A stretch of 64,000 nt of DNA from Sipunculus nudus (lineage: Eukaryota; Annelida; Sipuncula; Golfingiida; Sipunculidae): assembly GCA_026874595.1 (NCBI GenBank), contig CM049316.1:54569676-54633675 (forward strand). The letters are read 5' to 3'. Under the pieces are notes generated by a model that saw only the letters and a list, made by a program, of their open reading frames with translations, had not been told where the DNA came from and searched no databases. A program made the position numbers and the translations under genes. Of this stretch, positions 60,101-64,000 are shown piece by piece; the stretch's first letter is position 1, and each line of letters opens with the position of its first letter.

Positions 60101-63100
60101 TTATAAATTGACTTTGCTCTGTTATAAACAGATACAGTGATGTTCATACAGATAGTGAAAATAATTGACTAGGTTTTGAGAGTATTTCATTGTGGGATTG
60201 ACACAGAACCAGTCCAAACGGAGGTAAACATGTCATCAGGATCTATTTGGTCAACATGGGTGGTCTGGGAGGACCAGGCTTGGCTGGACCAGGGTGACAC
60301 CTGGTTCATGTTCCTGTCATAGTAGTGTAAGACCTGCAATACAGATACTTAGGTATAGTACATAAAGATTGAAATATTTAATCTATTTCTGTTGTAGCTA
60401 TGGTGATGCAGTGATGGAGCTTGATTATGGTGTGGGAATGATCCTCAGTAAATTGCAGGAACTTGGAATATATGAAAACACACTGGTTTTCTTTTCATCT
60501 GACAATGGGGCTGCTACCTATGCCAAAACACATGGTGAGGATAATTAAGCAGAATAATATCTTATGGATCTTATAACTGTTTACAAATACATGTAGATGT
60601 ACCACAAATTTAAAACCCTCATAAATTCAAAGCTAGTCACAATATATGATTACTAGATCTGCCCAGATGTGTATACATAAATTAGTTGACTATGACAGAT
60701 CTATGGCTACATATAAGCTGCTCAAAATATGCACAGAAATAAAATGAAGCATGAACATCTGAAAAAGATTCACTTAAATGTTAAGCAGTCAGTAAAAATG
60801 TTCTTTGGTCAGTTGTCAACTAAGATAACATAACTTCTAGCTTTCATAAATATATATCTATTAATATACTGCTTTAAAATATGACCATTACAAATGTATA
60901 GACAAGATATAAAGGTAAAGATTTGTGCATGATATAAGATGGATATCGATATTATTCACTGATGTTTTAGGAGGAAGTAATGGTCCATTCCTGTGTGGGA
61001 AACAGACCACATTTGAAGGTGGTATGAGGGAGCCTGCTATTGCATGGTGGCCTAACATGATCCCGCCGGGCAGGGTAAGTACAAAAACTTAAGTCATCAT
61101 GATCCCCCCCAGGCTGGGTAAGTACAAAAACTATGTCATTAAATGATATTCTTAAATATGTACTTCATGTGAGTCCTAAGTATTCAAAATTTGATATTTA
61201 AACACTACTGATACATTTTTTGACATCCTACGTTGGGCTAAATATTTAGGGATATCAATGGCATCTGAAAACATACACAGCCATTATTACTCAAACAGAT
61301 GAAGCTTTATCTTTGTGATAAAATGCATTATAAAATCAAGCCTATATAAATAATTCTACACTAAGAAATAAATTCATAGTCAAGCTATGGTTGTATTGCT
61401 GCACTGAAGAATGTTAACTAGAATCTGACAGATCTTGATCTTTTTCTCTTTTTACATTGTGCACACAAAAGAAATTCCAAGAAGTCATCCTGGGGTCCAT
61501 ACTGCATATCTAATGGGACTGAAATCTATCAAACAAACCCATATATTGGTACCAATCTTCAGTAATGATTTCATGTTGACTACTCAAATGTTTCTAGAGA
61601 TGTGCATGAGATTAAAAGTGAACATCCTTTTATAGATACAGATTTTCAGTAAATATTTCATGGCATTATTGCTCAAGAAATTCTTTAGGTGATGTATGAA
61701 AAATTGTTGTTAGATGGAAAAACCTTGTTTTGGCTTTAATAATATTTCAAATTGACAGACACATCTTTGTAACACTGAACCCCTCCCTGGCAAAGGATCC
61801 CTCTCCCCCCCCCCCCCCCCCCCACACACACACCCCATAAAAGGAAAAGACTCGAGAAACAGATAAACACAGTGTGTTGACAATAACGCTATAATGATTA
61901 CATCACAATATGATACATGGGCACAATCTTAAGAAAAATATATATACATGTATAAAGTTGGAAATATATATTTTTTCTCTTTGAAAATTGTGTAGTCTTC
62001 ATTCAGCATGAGACCCCATACCAGTAGGTTTGTGTTAATATATGACACTTATTTCTGTCCAGGTGTCTCATCAGGTGGGAAGCCTGATGGATATATTCCC
62101 CACACTGCTGGATATCGCTGGGATACCACAGCCCAAGAATGTTACACTGGATGGACAGAGTCTGAAGCACACATTGTTACAGTTAGAAAAAGAAACAGAC
62201 AGGTTAGTAACCATGGAAATAACAAGACAATGGCCTTTATGTTAACATTAAAGATTTTTAATACTGGTCAGAGTGGTGGTTTTGCAAGCTTGGTGCTCAT
62301 TTTAGATATTTATTTCTAACTTGTATAGATGGCATAATGTAACAATATATATCATTCAATGCAAAAGTAATTATCATTGACTTTTAACAGGGATCAGTGT
62401 GATTATTGATATCTCTAGCTGACAGGGATCAGTGTGATTATCAATAACTTTGACAAGGATCATGTGATTGTCAATATCTCTCACAAGGAACAATGTGCTT
62501 ATTGATAACTCTGACAGGAATCAGTTTATCAGTATCTATGACAGGGATCATTTTGATTATTAGTATCTCTGACAAGAATCTGTGATTATTGATATCTTTG
62601 ATATGGATCAGAGTATTTATAGATACCTCTGACAGGGATCAGTTTGGTAATTGATATCTCTGACAAGGATCAGAGTATTTAAGTGTGATTTTAGATATCC
62701 ATGATCTGGATCAATGTGATTTTTGAAACTTCAGACATGGATCACTCATATTGTTATCTCTGACAGGGATCAGTGTGATTATTGAGATCTCTGACAAGGA
62801 TCTGTGTGATTATATTTCAGACCTATATTTTTCTATCGTGGTGATACATTGATGAAGGTGAGATATGGTCCATATAAAGCACATTACTGGACATGGGGGA
62901 CACCTAAAGATGCTCAGCACTTTGTAAGTACATCCAGTCATAGTATCTTAATGATTTGACACTAACAAAATGACCTCATAGTATTCTTACCTCAAGTAGT
63001 TTTCCATCCCTACATTTGTTTGTTTGTTCAAATTAATTTCCATCCCTGCAAATTTTCCAAATCAATACTCAGCTGTGCACTTAAAGTCCGGTATAAAAAT

Positions 63101-63653
63101 ATCTTTGCTTGTCATTTGAATATTGTTAAATCAAATCACTAGAAGCAATTGATATTTTTCATAGGAAACACTGCTGCAATAATCACTATACTTAGGTATT
63201 ATTTATGTTTACATTTAAAAATTTGATTATGGTTTTATCAAGTTGATATACAACACATATCAGTGTAAGTCCATATAACATTAGATTCATGCAATAAAAC
63301 ATCATCTACAGAGTCTTCCATCTGGTGAGCTAGAAGTGAAGCTTCAAATCTCTTAGGTTTATAAAATTCTGAATTGTTTTCAATGTGGTGATATTAACAA
63401 AATATATGATTACTTTGACCAAAGTTTCAGTGGCCATGTTTCAGGTTGTGAAAATTTCAATATGATTTTGTGCAATATTGTTTATATTTGATTTAACATA
63501 AATAATGTGTAGACTACATTTTTCTGCACAGGGATACCACTACTGTCCAGGGCAATATGTGGAAAATGTCACTACAGACTCGCTCACAGACTATACTCAT
63601 AATCCTCTACTTTTTCATCTCGAGAGAGACCCAGGAGAGAAGTTTATGATAAG
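48041..63653 (+). CDS. GALNS: N-acetylgalactosamine-6-sulfatase (12 coding exons, 3' end outside window)
   Basis: Lysosomal sulfatase that removes 6-sulfate from GalNAc (chondroitin 6-sulfate) and galactose (keratan sulfate). Coding exons: 48041-48145, 51660-51783, 52811-52885, 53211-53313, 53901-54041, 54581-54647, 59747-59874, 60398-60534, 60971-61074, 62063-62202, 62821-62923, 63532-63653; 449 codons plus 2 nt. Seen: a hydrophobic signal peptide ending near Cys19; metal-binding Asp34-Asp35; the formylglycine motif CSPSR (Cys74, Arg78); Tyr103; Lys135 and His137; His231; SDNG with Asp283-Asn284; GKQTTFEGG with Lys304. These correspond to the human GALNS active site. NLT and NVT glycosylation sites also match human positions. 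From memory, the human gene has exons of the same length at 2, 3, 4, 6, 9, 11 and 12. The last two human-equivalent exons (about 70-80 residues) should lie to the right. Confidence 0.96.
48450..48523 (-). repeat. tRNA-derived SINE head
   Basis: On the - strand, A-box-like TAGCCTAGTGGTTCAGG and B-box-like GGTTTGAACC at tRNA spacing. In GALNS intron 1. Confidence 0.65.
48662..49935 (+). mobile_element. Helitron/Helentron-like element, family C, copy 2
   Basis: A|TCGCCAGACAGTCTGG at the start and TGTCTGGGGATACTATGGCAC with TATCTAG|T at the end. The 3' hairpin has lost its right arm compared with copies 1 and 3. GGTGGCGCCACC occurs at about 49006 and 49332. Located in GALNS intron 1. Confidence 0.7.
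50497..51404. mobile_element. Pogo/Tigger-like TIR element, 908 bp
   Basis: TA|CAGTGAACTCCCGC at the left and GCAGGGTTTTACTG|TA at the right. Subterminal ACGACCACC/GGTGGTCG blocks are mirrored. No transposase frame. In GALNS intron 1. Confidence 0.7.
51660..51783 (+). CDS. GALNS: GALNS exon 2: formylglycine cysteine
   Basis: 124 nt after TTCATTCCAG. Encodes [20 protein letters not shown] and onward to GICSP, ending CCA T|GTAAAT. The phase-1 intron splits the Ser codon of the sulfatase signature CSPSR. Confidence 0.97.
51821..52309. mobile_element. hAT-like MITE, 489 bp
   Basis: CAGGCTTGGGTCAAGTACA and TGTACTTGACCCAAGCCTG are perfect terminal inverted repeats. Flanks CCTAATAT and CATTATAT may be a decayed 8-bp duplication. 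It begins only 37 bp after the exon 2 donor. GTACAAGTAC motifs recur inside. Confidence 0.8.
52811..52885 (+). CDS. GALNS: GALNS exon 3
   Basis: 75 nt after CTCTTTCAG. CC CGG GCC TCG completes [12 protein letters not shown], then [16 protein letters not shown]. Ends AAT T|GTATGT. Confidence 0.97.
53211..53313 (+). CDS. GALNS: GALNS exon 4
   Basis: 103 nt after TTATTAACAG. Encodes [18 protein letters not shown] and GYKNKIIGK, ending AAG TG|GTAAGG. Contains Tyr103 and Lys135 of the active site. Confidence 0.96.
53901..54041 (+). CDS. GALNS: GALNS exon 5
   Basis: 141 nt after TTTTTTTTTCAG. Encodes [27 protein letters not shown] and NIPVYKDN, ending GGC AG|GTCAGT. The His of KWH is an active-site residue. 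Confidence 0.96.
54581..54647 (+). CDS. GALNS: GALNS exon 6
   Basis: 67 nt after TTTTCTTACAG. Encodes [20 protein letters not shown] and YIQ, with a conserved Asn-Leu-Thr glycosylation site. Ends CAG|GTGAGT, phase 0. Confidence 0.96.
54783..59425 (+). mobile_element. Family C element, copy 3, interrupted by family A copy 5
   Basis: A|TCCCCAGACAAAGTCGGG at the start; TGTCTGGGG, hairpin GGCACC-GCA-GGTGCC (59398-59412) and ATAG|T at the end. Internal units of GATGACCTTGATGCATTTTT, CAAGGTCACAG recur at about 55579, 55727 and 56001. The last unit is broken by the insertion at 56020 and resumes at 59265. About 1.4 kb without the insert. Confidence 0.75.
56020..59261 (+). mobile_element. Family A element, copy 5, inserted in family C copy 3
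   Basis: T run, AGCTCAGCTGACT/AGTCATCTGAGCT hairpin, CCGTCC repeats at the left; CAGCTGAGCGCCGTGACCC, ATGGGTCCCTTG, TTT at the right. First half of the interior follows copies 1 and 4; the rest is diverged. In GALNS intron 6. Confidence 0.8.
59747..59874 (+). CDS. GALNS: GALNS exon 7
   Basis: 128 nt after CGATTTCCAG. Encodes [20 protein letters not shown], then [12 protein letters not shown] with His231. Ends GGA CT|GTGAGT. The human exon is slightly shorter, so there is a one-codon difference here. Confidence 0.96.
60398..60534 (+). CDS. GALNS: GALNS exon 8: SDNG metal-binding motif
   Basis: 137 nt after TCTGTTGTAG. Encodes [16 protein letters not shown], then [17 protein letters not shown] with Asp283 and Asn284. 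Ends CAT G|GTGAGG. Confidence 0.97.
60971..61074 (+). CDS. GALNS: GALNS exon 9
   Basis: 104 nt after GATGTTTTAG. Encodes [18 protein letters not shown] and [12 protein letters not shown], ending GGC AGG|GTAAGT. Lys304 is the substrate-sulfate-contacting lysine of the family. A partial copy of the donor region (CCCCAGGCTGGGTAAGTACAAAAAC) recurs at 61107-61131 in two overlapping pieces. Confidence 0.97.
62063..62202 (+). CDS. GALNS: GALNS exon 10
   Basis: 140 nt after TTTCTGTCCAG. Encodes [20 protein letters not shown] and [13 protein letters not shown], ending GAC AG|GTTAGT. Confidence 0.96.
62389..62818 (+). repeat. Minisatellite, ~35-bp unit, abutting GALNS exon 11
   Basis: About twelve imperfect units of the form TCTCTGACAGGGATCAGTGT + GATTATTGATA. 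The last unit runs into the acceptor TATATTTCAG of exon 11. Confidence 0.85.
62821..62923 (+). CDS. GALNS: GALNS exon 11
   Basis: 103 nt after TTATATTTCAG. Encodes [17 protein letters not shown], then [10 protein letters not shown], ending CAC TTT|GTAAGT, phase 0. Confidence 0.96.
63532..63653 (+). CDS. GALNS: GALNS exon 12 (last in window)
   Basis: 122 nt after TTTTTCTGCACAG. Encodes [18 protein letters not shown] and [15 protein letters not shown], ending ATA AG|GTAAAT. Includes the second Asn-x-Thr site matching human. Confidence 0.96.
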
Positions 63654-64000
63654 GTAAATCAAAACTATTATTACATAATTAGTTGTATCAGTATACTAGA
63701 GTTCCACTGAGATATATTTTAGTTGTCTTAAAGAATACAGTTGCTGTTTTTCAGTCAACAAACATGATTTGACAATCTCTTCCCAACACTTATGCTTTAT
63801 AGTTAGACTTCTCCCTCCCTCCTTCTCTCTCTCTGTCTGTGATGTCATTTGTTCATGAATCCAGAAGCTGTAGGGCTTAATGGCAGCATTTCTAAAGCAC
63901 ACCGTGAAAGACCGGTCCTTTTTAATTTTTCATCCTCTGATCAAGTGAGGGTTCACATTTTCTGTAAAGTTGGTATGATTGGATGTGATAACTTAAGAGC
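63654..64000 (+). other. GALNS intron, runs off the window
   Basis: No further coding exon is visible before the window edge. Contains a CT-rich stretch near 63808-63836. Confidence 0.6.

Noticed and set aside
1-64000. Autonomous transposon or retroelement proteins
   Set aside because: No reading frame shows reverse transcriptase, DDE transposase, Rep or helicase motifs; all mobile elements here appear non-autonomous.

Overview
This is eukaryotic, almost certainly animal, nuclear DNA: AT-rich, with short exons bounded by GT/AG introns, tRNA-derived SINEs and dense DNA-transposon and Helitron-like repeats. The two recognisable genes are ordinary metazoan genes (RPUSD2 and GALNS). The repeat style, with T-run insertions, CCGTCC microsatellites and TGACCTTTGACC-rich elements, suggests a lophotrochozoan, most likely a bivalve or other mollusc. 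That assignment is inference.

Left part (1 to about 20.6 kb, + strand): the 3' part of an unrecognised gene, here called gene A. It encodes a Ser/Asp/Lys-rich protein with 9-residue repeats, followed by a more ordinary C-terminal region split over five small exons. Its 12.4 kb fifth visible intron holds a four-level nest of transposons (7549-18663).

Middle (24.4-40.6 kb, - strand): a complete RPUSD2-like pseudouridine synthase gene in nine exons, convergent with gene A. It was rebuilt by splice phase and family similarity, including a terminal exon and a 13-nt first coding exon that are too short to show as ORFs. Its introns hold tandem-repeat-rich rolling-circle-like elements, a hAT element with a nested PIF/Harbinger MITE, a SINE and an inverted-repeat element beside the promoter.

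41-47.9 kb: intergenic DNA with a hAT element with perfect 8-bp target duplications, SINEs, a small pogo-like MITE, an orphan terminal-exon-like reading frame on the - strand, and a 2.6 kb repeat that is a sister of the one at 7.5-18.7 kb.

Right part (48.0-64.0 kb, + strand): a GALNS (N-acetylgalactosamine-6-sulfatase) gene. Twelve exons are present, with the whole catalytic set, and the last coding exons lie beyond the window. Exon phases and most exon lengths agree with the human gene as I remember it.

The most notable non-genic signal is that four repeat families (called A, B, C and D here) share one architecture: a 5' inverted repeat at the tip, its partner set back from the 3' tip, a small hairpin between that partner and the 3' tip, insertion at T-rich sites, CCGTCC-type microsatellites behind the 5' end in A, B and D, and a central tandem array in some copies. 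This is the layout described for Helentron/HINE-type rolling-circle elements. No transposase, reverse transcriptase or Rep/helicase reading frame is visible, so all copies are non-autonomous. The gene sets show no shared pathway: GALNS is lysosomal, RPUSD2 acts on RNA, and gene A is unknown.
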